In this document: in pieces, positions 8,614 through 16,160 of the stretch
Layout of the letters: every line of letters begins with the position of its first letter
Position numbering within the stretch: the stretch's first letter is position 1
Origin: Amaricoccus solimangrovi
Lineage (GTDB): Bacteria > Pseudomonadota > Alphaproteobacteria > Rhodobacterales > Rhodobacteraceae
Length of the DNA: 64,000 nucleotides
Direction: 5' to 3'
Assembly (NCBI RefSeq): GCF_006385685.1
Contig: NZ_VFRP01000009.1
Coordinates: forward strand, 1 to 64,000
The notes under the pieces: model-generated
Seen by the model: only the letters and a program-made list of their open reading frames with translations
Database searches by the model: none
Told to the model about the DNA's origin: nothing
Translations under genes and position numbers: made by a program

Positions 8614-9342
8614 ATGGCCGATGGAGTGCAATTTCCGGCGGTTCGCGTCAGCTGCCAGCGCTGCGATGTCCGCGGTCGTGCGATCTGCGCGGATTGCGCG
8701 CCCGCGGAACTCGAGGAGCTGGACCGGATCAAGCTGTACCGCCGCTTCGCGGCGGGCGAGATGATCGCCTGGGCCGGCGAGCGGATGCCGATGATCGGCT
8801 CGGTGATCGAGGGCGTCGCCTCCCTCTCCTCCACGCTTCCGGACGGACGCCGGCAGACGGTCGGCCTGATGCTGCCCTCCGATTTCCTCGGCCGGCCCGG
8901 CCGCGACCGCGCCGGCTACGACGTGCAGGCCGCGACCGAGGTCACATTCTGCATGTTCCGCGCCCAGGAGTTCGAGCGGCTGCTGGAGCGCAGCCCGCGC
9001 CTCTCCCACCGGCTGCTGGAAATGAAGCTCGACGAACTCGACGTGGCGCGGGAATGGATGGTGCTGCTCGGCCGCAAGACCGCGCGCGAGCGCATCGCGA
9101 GCCTGCTCGTCATGTTCGGCGAGCGGGAGGCCGGGGCGCGGGACGGGACGTCGGGCACGATCCGCTTCCCGCTGCGCATCACGCGCGAGGCGATGGCCGA
9201 CTATCTCGGCGTCACCATCGAGACCGTGAGCCGGCAGCTCTCGCAATTGCGGCGGGAGGGGCTGATCCGCCTGCTCGAGAGCCGGGGCGTGGAAATCAGC
9301 GATTTCGCCGCGCTGCGCCGCGAAGCGGGCGGACCGGAGTAA
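8614..9342 (+). CDS. fnrL: FNR/CRP family oxygen-responsive regulator, FnrL
   Basis: A 242-residue transcription factor with an N-terminal cysteine-rich sensor, a cAMP-receptor-like barrel and a C-terminal helix-turn-helix. Cys14, Cys17, Cys25 and the distal Cys113 (TEVTFCMF) match the spacing of FnrL [4Fe-4S] ligands; Cys28 is extra. The recognition helix TIETVSRQLSQL has the E..SR contacts that read TTGAT half sites. In Rhodobacter, FnrL activates cbb3 oxidase and other microaerobic genes and sits next to cco. Here it is 232 bases upstream of ccoN on the same strand, with an FNR box in between. No FNR box is visible before fnrL itself. Confidence 0.93.
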   Translation: MADGVQFPAVRVSCQRCDVRGRAICADCAPAELEELDRIKLYRRFAAGEMIAWAGERMPMIGSVIEGVASLSSTLPDGRRQTVGLMLPSDFLGRPGRDRAGYDVQAATEVTFCMFRAQEFERLLERSPRLSHRLLEMKLDELDVAREWMVLLGRKTARERIASLLVMFGEREAGARDGTSGTIRFPLRITREAMADYLGVTIETVSRQLSQLRREGLIRLLESRGVEISDFAALRREAGGPE

Positions 9343-9468
9343 GGCCAGACCTCCTTCCACGACGATTCCGCCTCCGGAGCGCCCCCGCGCCGAGGTGTCC
9401 CCGCGCGCCGTCCCGCCGGGCCGCGCGCGTTTTCCGCCCGTCCGCCAGCCCTTCCCCGCTCCCGTTGC

Positions 9469-9482
9469 TTGATCTGAATCAA
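9469..9482. promoter_or_regulatory. FNR box of ccoN
   Basis: TTGAT-CTGA-ATCAA, a perfect match to the FNR consensus in both half sites. Its centre (9475.5) places a class II start site near 9517, leaving a leader of about 58 bases before the ccoN ATG at 9575. FnrL encoded next door is the obvious activator. Confidence 0.9.
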
Positions 9483-9574
9483 TGAGAGTCACGGGTTTTT
9501 GATGCAAGGCCTCCCTGTTGCGCGAAAACGGCGAGGCCTCGGTGCCCCGCGAGCGAAGAGAGTCGGGGGCGACG

Positions 9575-11161
9575 ATGGTGGATGTGTTCAAGATCGCTGG
9601 ATTTGGCGTTCTGGCACTTTTCTTTGCGATGGCGGCGAATTTCGGCGCCGATGAGGCCTATCGGCTCCATGCGCTGCTGCTCATGGCGCTGGCGGGCGCG
9701 GGAACGGTCTGGGCGATCCGGACGGCGGGCACGCCGAGGGTTCCCGCCGGCGGAGGCTACAACGACGACGTCGTGCGGGCCGGCGTGATCGCGACGGCGG
9801 TCTGGGGCGTGGTGGGCTTCCTCGCGGGCGTGATCATCGCCTTCCAGCTCGCCTATCCCGAGCTGAACCTCGGCCTGCCCTGGACCAGCTTCGGCCGGCT
9901 GCGGCCGCTCCATACCTCGGCGGTGATCTTCGCCTTCGGCGGCAACGCGCTGATCGCGACCTCGTTCTACATCGTCCAGCGCACCTGCGCGGCGCCGCTC
10001 TGGGGCGGACGGGCGGCCTGGTTCGTGTTCTGGGGCTACAACCTCTTCATCGTGCTCGCCGCGACCGGCTACCTGCTCGGCTCCACCCAGTCGAAGGAAT
10101 ACGCCGAGCCCGAATGGTACGTCGATCTCTGGCTCACCATCGTCTGGGTCGTCTATCTCGCGGTCTATCTCGGCACGATCGTGAAGCGGCGCGAACCGCA
10201 TATATACGTCGCGAACTGGTTCTTCCTCGCCTTCATCGTGACGATCGCGATGCTGCACGTGATCAACAACCTCGCGATCCCGGTCTCGATCTGGTCCTCG
10301 GAATCGATCATCCTCTTCCCCGGCGTGCAGGGCGCGATGGTGCAGTGGTGGTACGGCCACAACGCGGTCGGCTTCTTCCTGACCGCCGGTTTCCTCGGGA
10401 TGATGTACTATTTCGTCCCGAAACAGGCCGAGCGGCCGATCTACAGCTACAAGCTCTCGATCATCCACTTCTGGGCGATCATCTTCCTCTACATCTGGGC
10501 GGGCCCGCACCATCTGCACTACACCGCGCTGCCCGACTGGGCGCAGATCCTCGGCATGGTGTTCTCGATCGTGCTCTGGATGCCGTCCTGGGGCGGGATG
10601 ATCAACGGGCTGATGACGCTGCAGGGCGCCTGGGACAAGCTCCGCACCGATCCGATCCTGAGGATGCTCGTCGTCTCGGTCGGCTTCTACGGCATGGCGA
10701 CCTTCGAGGGGCCGATGATGTCGATCCGCTCGGTCAATTCGCTCAGCCACTATACCGACTGGACGATCGGCCACGTGCATTCCGGCGCGCTCGGCTGGAA
10801 CGGGATGATCACCTTCGGCGCGCTCTACTATCTCGTGCCCCGGCTCTGGCACCGCGAGCGGCTCTATTCGCTCAGCCTCGTCTCCTGGCACTTCTGGCTC
10901 GCCACGATCGGCATCGTGCTCTACGCCTCGTCGATGTGGGTCTCGGGCATCATGCAGGGGCTGATGTGGCGCGAGGTCGACGACCAGGGCTTCCTCGTCA
11001 ATTCCTTCGCCGACTCGGTCGCCGCGGCGCATCCGATGTACGTGGTCCGCGCGCTCGGCGGCGTGCTTTTCCTCGCGGGCGCGGTGATCATGCTCTACAA
11101 CCTGTGGAAGACGGCCCGGGGCGTTCCCGGGGCCGCGACCACCCCCGTGGCCGCGGAATAG
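9575..11161 (+). CDS. ccoN: cbb3-type cytochrome c oxidase subunit I CcoN
   Basis: A 528-residue catalytic subunit of the high-affinity terminal oxidase, in the inner membrane with about 12 transmembrane helices. Heme and copper ligands can be seen: [18 protein letters not shown] (low-spin heme His), [11 protein letters not shown] (Cu-B His), [13 protein letters not shown] (His pair) and [13 protein letters not shown] (heme histidines). ATG 9575 was chosen over an in-frame TTG at 9518, which would lie at the predicted FNR-dependent transcription start and has no conserved sequence. It is first gene of ccoNOQP, with CcoO following 10 bases later. Confidence 0.97.
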   Translation: MVDVFKIAGFGVLALFFAMAANFGADEAYRLHALLLMALAGAGTVWAIRTAGTPRVPAGGGYNDDVVRAGVIATAVWGVVGFLAGVIIAFQLAYPELNLGLPWTSFGRLRPLHTSAVIFAFGGNALIATSFYIVQRTCAAPLWGGRAAWFVFWGYNLFIVLAATGYLLGSTQSKEYAEPEWYVDLWLTIVWVVYLAVYLGTIVKRREPHIYVANWFFLAFIVTIAMLHVINNLAIPVSIWSSESIILFPGVQGAMVQWWYGHNAVGFFLTAGFLGMMYYFVPKQAERPIYSYKLSIIHFWAIIFLYIWAGPHHLHYTALPDWAQILGMVFSIVLWMPSWGGMINGLMTLQGAWDKLRTDPILRMLVVSVGFYGMATFEGPMMSIRSVNSLSHYTDWTIGHVHSGALGWNGMITFGALYYLVPRLWHRERLYSLSLVSWHFWLATIGIVLYASSMWVSGIMQGLMWREVDDQGFLVNSFADSVAAAHPMYVVRALGGVLFLAGAVIMLYNLWKTARGVPGAATTPVAAE

Positions 11162-11171
11162 GAGCGCACCC

Positions 11172-11999
11172 ATGTCCGACAACGACCAGATCCGCGACCC
11201 GGAGAAGGATCCGAAGGTCTCGACCGTCAGCGACCTTCCCGAGGAGATCCCGAACGAGCTGCCGCACCACAGCTGGCTCTTCAAGCATCACCACCTGATC
11301 GAGAAGAACGCCTTCCTGCTGCTGGTGCTCTCCTTCATCGTGGTCTCGGTGGGCGGGCTCGTGCAGATCGTGCCGCTGTTCTATCTCGACAACACGATCG
11401 AGAAGGTCGAGGGGATGCGGCCCTACAGCCCGCTGGAACTGACCGGGCGGCGGATCTACATCCGCGAGGGCTGCTACGTCTGCCACAGCCAGATGATCCG
11501 GGCGCTGCGCGACGAGGTGGACCGCTACGGCCATTACTCGCTCGCCGCCGAATCGATGTACGACCATCCGTTCCAGTGGGGATCGAAGCGCACCGGCCCC
11601 GATCTGGCACGCGTCGGCGGGCGCTACTCGGACGACTGGCATGTCGAGCACATGCGCGATCCCCGCGCGCTGGTGCCGGAATCGGTCATGCCGGCCTATT
11701 CCTGGCTGGAGCGCACGCCCGTGAGCTCGGAGCAGGTCGCACAGCTGATGGAGACCGAGCGCGCGGCGGGCACGCCCTATACCGACGAGATGATCGCGAG
11801 CGCCCGGGTCGACTTCCGGACGCAGGCCGATCCCGACACCGGCGACGTGGACGCGCTCCAGACGCGCTATCCGAAGGCCGTGGCGCGCAATTTCGACGGC
11901 CAGCCGGGCGTGAGCGAACTCGACGCGCTGATCGCCTATCTGCAGATGCTCGGCACGCTGGTCGATTTCTCGACCTTCGAGCCGGATGCGAGCCGCTGA
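11172..11999 (+). CDS. ccoO: cbb3-type cytochrome c oxidase subunit II CcoO
   Basis: A 275-residue membrane-anchored mono-heme cytochrome c. One transmembrane helix (about residues 45-65, [20 protein letters not shown]) places the heme domain in the periplasm. The heme site is CYVCHS near residue 96, and VMPAYSWL supplies the likely Met ligand. An N-terminal hydrophilic stretch of about 30 residues ([20 protein letters not shown]) makes it somewhat longer than I remember for Rhodobacter CcoO. It is the second gene of the cco operon and passes electrons from CcoP or cytochrome c to CcoN. Confidence 0.96.
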   Translation: MSDNDQIRDPEKDPKVSTVSDLPEEIPNELPHHSWLFKHHHLIEKNAFLLLVLSFIVVSVGGLVQIVPLFYLDNTIEKVEGMRPYSPLELTGRRIYIREGCYVCHSQMIRALRDEVDRYGHYSLAAESMYDHPFQWGSKRTGPDLARVGGRYSDDWHVEHMRDPRALVPESVMPAYSWLERTPVSSEQVAQLMETERAAGTPYTDEMIASARVDFRTQADPDTGDVDALQTRYPKAVARNFDGQPGVSELDALIAYLQMLGTLVDFSTFEPDASR

Positions 12000-12006
12000 G
12001 GCCGCG

Positions 12007-12189
12007 ATGGAGCATTACACCTTCCTGCGCCATCTCGCCGACAGCTGGGCCCTGCTGGCGCTGGCGCTGTTCTTCGCCGGGCTGATCGTCTGGGTGTACC
12101 GGCCGGGATCCCGGAAGGTCCACGACGAGATCGCCAGTTCCATTTTCCAGAACGAAGACAAGCCGAAGGACGATCCCGATGGCCACTAA
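12007..12189 (+). CDS. ccoQ: cbb3-type oxidase subunit CcoQ
   Basis: A 60-residue single-helix membrane protein (MEHYTFLRHLADSWALLALALFFAGLIVWVYRPGSR) with a charged cytoplasmic tail ending KPKDDPDGH, typical of CcoQ. It stabilises the oxidase complex. ATG 12007 was chosen as the family start. It lies 7 bases after ccoO, and its 3' end overlaps ccoP by 11 bases. Confidence 0.93.
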   Translation: MEHYTFLRHLADSWALLALALFFAGLIVWVYRPGSRKVHDEIASSIFQNEDKPKDDPDGH

Positions 12190-13048
12190 ACGCGAGTTCG
12201 ACGAGGCGACGCGGACCGAGACCACCGGGCACGAATGGGACGGGATCCGCGAGCTCGACACGCCGATGCCGCGCTGGTGGCTCTGGACCTTCTACGGGAC
12301 GATCGTCTGGGGGATCGTCTACGTGATCCTGTTTCCGGCCTGGCCGCTCGTCCACGGCGCGACGCCGGGGATCCTCGGCTATTCCAGCCGGGCGAACGTG
12401 GCCGCCGACCTGAGGCACGCGGCCGAGACCAACGCGCCGCTCGACGCGCGGCTGATGCGGACCGACATCGCCGCCGTCGAGCAGGATCCCGAGCTTCTGT
12501 CCTTCGCGATGGCGGGCGGCGGGGCGGTGTTCCGCAACAACTGCTCGCAATGCCACGGCGCGGGCGGCGGCGGCATGCTGTTCAGCTATCCCAACCTCGT
12601 CGACGACGACTGGCTCTGGGGGGGCGCCGCGGCGGATATCGAGCAGACGGTCACGCATGGCATCCGCTACGAGGCCGATCCGGACACGCGCTACAGCCAG
12701 ATGCCGAGCTTCGGCGAGATGCTGGAGCCGGCCCAGATCGACGCGCTGGTCCAGCATGTCGAATCGCTGTCGGGAAATCCGCGCGACGCCGCGCTCGCGG
12801 CCGAGGGCGCGCCGCTCTTCGCCGAGAACTGCGCCGCCTGCCATGGCGAGGACGGCGCCGGGGGCCGGGAGTTCGGGGCGCCGAACCTGACCGACCGGAT
12901 CTGGCTCTATGGCGGCGACCCGTCCCATGTCCATGCCTCGATCGCCCAGGCGCATTTCGGGATCATGCCGGCCTTCGGCGGCCGGCTCAGCCCCTCCGAC
13001 ATCCGCAAGGTCGCGATCTACGTGCATACCCTCGGCGGCGGGGAATAG
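12179..13048 (+). CDS. ccoP: cbb3-type cytochrome c oxidase subunit III CcoP
   Basis: A 289-residue di-heme cytochrome c. An N-terminal transmembrane anchor (WWLWTFYGTIVWGIVYVILFPAW, about 32-55) is followed by two periplasmic cytochrome domains with heme sites CSQCH and CAACH, and downstream Met ligands in YSQMPSFG and FGIMPAFGG. The N-terminal TTGHEWDGIRELDTPMPRWW is the classic CcoP start. It overlaps the end of ccoQ and closes the oxidase operon. It accepts electrons from the cytochrome bc1 branch. Confidence 0.97.
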   Translation: MATKREFDEATRTETTGHEWDGIRELDTPMPRWWLWTFYGTIVWGIVYVILFPAWPLVHGATPGILGYSSRANVAADLRHAAETNAPLDARLMRTDIAAVEQDPELLSFAMAGGGAVFRNNCSQCHGAGGGGMLFSYPNLVDDDWLWGGAAADIEQTVTHGIRYEADPDTRYSQMPSFGEMLEPAQIDALVQHVESLSGNPRDAALAAEGAPLFAENCAACHGEDGAGGREFGAPNLTDRIWLYGGDPSHVHASIAQAHFGIMPAFGGRLSPSDIRKVAIYVHTLGGGE

Positions 13049-13070
13049 GCGGTCCGGCTGTAAGCACGGC

Positions 13071-13196
13071 TCACAGCCGGAACCAGCGCGAAAGCCAGTC
13101 GCGCCAGCGCGCGACCGGGGCTTCTCCGCGGAGGGCGGGGCTCCAGGCCTCGGCGCGGGTGGCAATGGCGAAGCTGTCGGCGAGAACTGTGATCAT
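13071..13196 (-). CDS. Small divergent ORF next to the LysR gene
   Basis: A 41-codon ORF (begins MITVLADSFAIATRAEAW, ends WRDWLSRWFRL) on the strand opposite to its neighbours. Its ATG is preceded at suitable distance by GGGGAGT, a good ribosome binding site. The C-terminus is amphipathic with Trp and Arg (WRDWLSRWFRL), somewhat like the short DUF1127-type peptides of Rhodobacterales, but the signature of that family is not clear. It diverges from the LysR gene at 13303, with a 106-base shared promoter region between them, the classic layout of a regulator and its target. Coding status is uncertain because of the size. Confidence 0.45.
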   Translation of the reverse strand: MITVLADSFAIATRAEAWSPALRGEAPVARWRDWLSRWFRL

Positions 13197-13302
13197 TGGA
13201 CGACTCCCCGTTGTCTCGAAGCCTGATTATCGGATAGAAATCAGTCTTTCGCGACGCAGGAAAATTAGAGACCTGTAAGAGGATCTTTCAGATCGATCTG
13301 AC

Positions 13303-14217
13303 ATGATGAACTGGCGGAACCTTCCATCCATGACCGCGCTGCGCGCCTTCGCGGCGCTGGCGGAAACGGGCGGGCTGTCCCAGGCGGGCCGGGCGCTCAA
13401 TGTAAGCCACGCCGCCGTCAGCCAGCAGATGCGCGCGCTCGAGGAGCGGCTCGGCACGACGCTGGCGACGCGGGAGGGGCGCGGGCTGGCGCTGACGCCC
13501 GCGGGGGTCGAACTCGCCCGCGCGCTCAACTCGGCCTTCGGCGAGATCGAGGCGGCGGTCTCGGCGCTGACTGACCTCGAGCGGACGCGTCCGCTGCAGG
13601 TCTCGGTGACGCCGACCTTCGCCACCGGCTGGCTGATGCCCCGGCTGGTGACGTTCCAGCAGGAGAACCCGGACGTCGAGATCATGATCAACCCGACGGC
13701 GGCGCTGGTGCCCCTGACGCCGGGCGGGGTGGACGTGGCGATCCGCTACGGCCTCGGCCACTGGCCGGGGCTGGAGGCGGAACCGCTGGTGCCGACGGAG
13801 GTGGTGGTGGTGGCGCCGCCCGCCCTGCTCGCCGGACGAAGCGCCGACGACCCGGCGCTGCTCGCCGACCTGCCTTGGCTGCAGGAGACGGGGACGAACG
13901 AGGTCACCTCCTGGCTGGAGCGGCGCGGGATCGCCGCGGGGCGCAAGATGCGGATCACGCACCTGCCGGGCAACCTGACGCTCGACGCGCTGCGTCGGGG
14001 CGAGCCCTTCGCGGCGGCGATGCCGCGGGTCTTCGTGGAAGAGGACATCGCGGCCGGCCGGCTCGTCGTGCTGCTCGCCGATGACGAGCCGGGGGCGGGC
14101 TATCACATCGTCACCCGCCCGGGCGTGGCCCGGCCGCCGCTGCGTGCGTTCCTGTCCTGGCTCCGGCGCATCCGGGCGGGAGAGGCCGCGCGGGAAACCG
14201 GCCTCGGCGCGGCTTGA
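13303..14217 (+). CDS. LysR-family transcriptional regulator (GcvA-like)
   Basis: A 304-residue regulator. The N-terminal winged helix-turn-helix is at residues 8-66 (LPSMTALRAFAALAETGGLS, LNVSHAAVSQQMRALEERLG). The C-terminal effector-binding domain carries FATGWLMPRLVTFQQENPDVEI and GVDVAIRYGLG, both typical of the GcvA/AmpR group of LysR proteins. It sits between ccoNOQP and ccoGHIS on the same strand. Its TGA stop lies inside the FNR box of ccoG. The effector is unknown. A likely target is the divergent small ORF at 13071-13196. A role in oxidase regulation is possible only from position. Confidence 0.9.
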   Translation: MMNWRNLPSMTALRAFAALAETGGLSQAGRALNVSHAAVSQQMRALEERLGTTLATREGRGLALTPAGVELARALNSAFGEIEAAVSALTDLERTRPLQVSVTPTFATGWLMPRLVTFQQENPDVEIMINPTAALVPLTPGGVDVAIRYGLGHWPGLEAEPLVPTEVVVVAPPALLAGRSADDPALLADLPWLQETGTNEVTSWLERRGIAAGRKMRITHLPGNLTLDALRRGEPFAAAMPRVFVEEDIAAGRLVVLLADDEPGAGYHIVTRPGVARPPLRAFLSWLRRIRAGEAARETGLGAA

Positions 14218-14227
14218 TCCGGATCAA
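14214..14227. promoter_or_regulatory. FNR box of ccoG
   Basis: TTGATCC-GGATCAA, a perfect 14-base palindrome and full match to the FNR consensus. It overlaps the stop codon of the upstream LysR gene. With FNR at -41.5 transcription would begin near 14262, which argues against using the ATG at 14251 for ccoG. Confidence 0.88.
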
Positions 14228-14295
14228 GGCGGCGCGGGAGGGGGCGTGCGATGCCTGCCGGCGAAGGGGGGCTTCCGCCCCCGATGGGGTGTGCC

Positions 14296-15708
14296 GTGAC
14301 GAATCCGACCAGCGAACCACCACCGCTCTACGCGGCGCGGGAACCGATCTTCCCGCGGCGCGTCTCCGGCACGTTCCGGCGGTTGAAATGGTGGATCATG
14401 GCGGTGACGCTGACGATCTACTACGTCACGCCATGGATCCGCTGGGACCGCGGCCCGAGCCTGCCGGACCAGGCCGTGCTGGTCGATCTCGCGAACCGCC
14501 GGTTCTACTTCTTCCTCATCGAGATCTGGCCGCAGGAATTCTACTTCATCGCCGGCCTGCTCATCATGGCGGGGCTCGGCCTCTTCCTCTTCACCGCCGC
14601 GCTCGGCCGGGTCTGGTGCGGATACGCCTGCCCGCAGACGGTGTGGACCGACCTCTTCATCCTGGTCGAACGCTGGGTCGAGGGGGATCGCAACGCGCGC
14701 GTCCGCCTCTGGAACGCGCCCTGGACCGCGACGAAGATCCGGCTCAGGACCATCAAATGGACGCTCTGGCTGCTGATCGCGCTCGCGACGGGCGGCGCCT
14801 GGGTATTCTACTTCACCGACGCCCCCACCCTTCTCGGCGAGCTGGTCCGCTTCGAGGCGCCCGGCGCCGCCTATGGCTCGATCGCGGTGCTGACGGCGAC
14901 GACCTTCGTCTTCGGCGGCTTCATGCGCGAGCAGGTCTGCGTCTACATGTGCCCCTGGCCCCGGATCCAGGCCGCGATGATGGACGAGGGCACGATCACC
15001 GTCGGCTACCGCGAGGCGCGGGGCGAGCCGCGGGGCAAGCATCAGGCTCGCTCCGCCACGCCGCTCGGCGACTGCATCGACTGCCGCGCCTGCGTGAACG
15101 TCTGCCCGATGGGGATCGACATCCGCGACGGCCAGCAGCTCGCCTGCATCACCTGCGCGCTCTGCATCGACGCCTGCGACGACGTGATGGCGAAGATCGA
15201 CAAGCCGCGCGGGCTCATCGACTACGTGGCGCTCGCCGACGAGGCGGGAACGGGCGGGCTGACCTGGCGCCGGGTGCTGCGGCCCCGGATCCTGCTCTAC
15301 GCGGTGCTGTGGTCGGGGATCGGGATCGGCCTGCTGGCGGCGCTGGTGATGCGCGTCGACATGACGCTCGCGGTCGAGCCGATCCGCAATCCGATCAACG
15401 TCACGCTCTCGGACGGGTCGATCCGCAACGCCTACGAACTGCGGCTGCGCAACATGACGGGCTATCCGCGCGACGTCGCCCTGTCCGCGCGTTCCGAGAC
15501 GCCGCTCAGCCTCGAACTGCAGGGGGTGGAGGGGCTGACCGTGACGGTGCCCGCGAACGAGACGCTGCGCCAGCGCGCCTATCTGACCAGCGCGCCCGAG
15601 AGCCCGGCCAACGCCGAGGTCTCGATGCCCGTCGAGATGATCGCGACGGACACCGCCGGGGACGCGCGGGCGGCGGAGGAGACGGTCTTTCACGGGAGGC
15701 AACGGTGA
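14296..15708 (+). CDS. ccoG: cbb3 oxidase assembly protein CcoG (copper reductase, 4Fe-4S)
   Basis: A membrane protein of about 470 residues that reduces Cu(II) for delivery to the oxidase. It has several transmembrane helices, a GYACPQTVW motif, CVYMCPWPRIQ, and a ferredoxin-like domain with two clusters: CIDCRACVNVCP and CITCALCIDAC. The C-terminus folds as an Ig-like FixG domain. GTG 14296 gives MTNPTSEPPPLYAAREP, the family-like N-terminus. ATG 14251 has a stronger ribosome binding site (GGGAGGGGG) but lies upstream of the start of transcription expected from the FNR box. ATG 14284 is a third option. The stop overlaps ccoH by 4 bases. Confidence 0.93.
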   Translation: MTNPTSEPPPLYAAREPIFPRRVSGTFRRLKWWIMAVTLTIYYVTPWIRWDRGPSLPDQAVLVDLANRRFYFFLIEIWPQEFYFIAGLLIMAGLGLFLFTAALGRVWCGYACPQTVWTDLFILVERWVEGDRNARVRLWNAPWTATKIRLRTIKWTLWLLIALATGGAWVFYFTDAPTLLGELVRFEAPGAAYGSIAVLTATTFVFGGFMREQVCVYMCPWPRIQAAMMDEGTITVGYREARGEPRGKHQARSATPLGDCIDCRACVNVCPMGIDIRDGQQLACITCALCIDACDDVMAKIDKPRGLIDYVALADEAGTGGLTWRRVLRPRILLYAVLWSGIGIGLLAALVMRVDMTLAVEPIRNPINVTLSDGSIRNAYELRLRNMTGYPRDVALSARSETPLSLELQGVEGLTVTVPANETLRQRAYLTSAPESPANAEVSMPVEMIATDTAGDARAAEETVFHGRQR

Positions 15709-16160
15709 GCGAACTCACGGGACGGAGGGTGGCGGCGATCGCGGTCGGCGCCTTCGGCGTGATCATCGCGGCGAACGCCGTGCTCGCCGTCGTCGCCGTC
15801 GACACATTCTCCGGCACGGTCGTCGACAATTCCTACCTGTCGAGCCAGACCTTCGACGCGGAACGCGACGCGCAGCGCGGGCTCGGCTGGCAGGTGACGC
15901 CGCGTGTCGAGCGCGGCTATCTCCACCTCGATTTCACCGATGGCGCCGGCCGGACACCGCGCCCGGCGAAGGTCTCGGTGACGGTCGGCAGGCCCGGCAC
16001 CAACGCCGAGGACGCCACGATGCCGATGGACGAGACGGGGCGGGGATATGTCGCGGCGCATCCGCTCCCGAAGGGCGGATGGCGGGCGGAGATCGCGGCG
16101 GAGGCCCTGGACGGGACGCGCTTCCGCCAGAGCCGGAGCTTCTACGTGGGGGCCGAGTGA
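15705..16160 (+). CDS. ccoH: FixH/CcoH family cbb3 oxidase assembly protein
   Basis: A 151-residue protein with one N-terminal transmembrane helix (VAAIAVGAFGVIIAANAVLAVVAV) and a periplasmic FixH domain carrying GTVVDNSYLSSQTFD and RQSRSFYVG. It assists early assembly of cbb3 oxidase, in contact with CcoN and CcoI. Start is GTG 15705, overlapping the ccoG stop (GTGA). The stop overlaps the ccoI start (TGATG), so ccoGHI are translationally coupled. Confidence 0.9.
   Translation: MSELTGRRVAAIAVGAFGVIIAANAVLAVVAVDTFSGTVVDNSYLSSQTFDAERDAQRGLGWQVTPRVERGYLHLDFTDGAGRTPRPAKVSVTVGRPGTNAEDATMPMDETGRGYVAAHPLPKGGWRAEIAAEALDGTRFRQSRSFYVGAE

Noticed and set aside
9479-11284. 601-codon minus-strand ORF opposite ccoN
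   Set aside because: Very rich in His, Arg, Asp and Pro without any domain; ccoN on the plus strand has all ligands.
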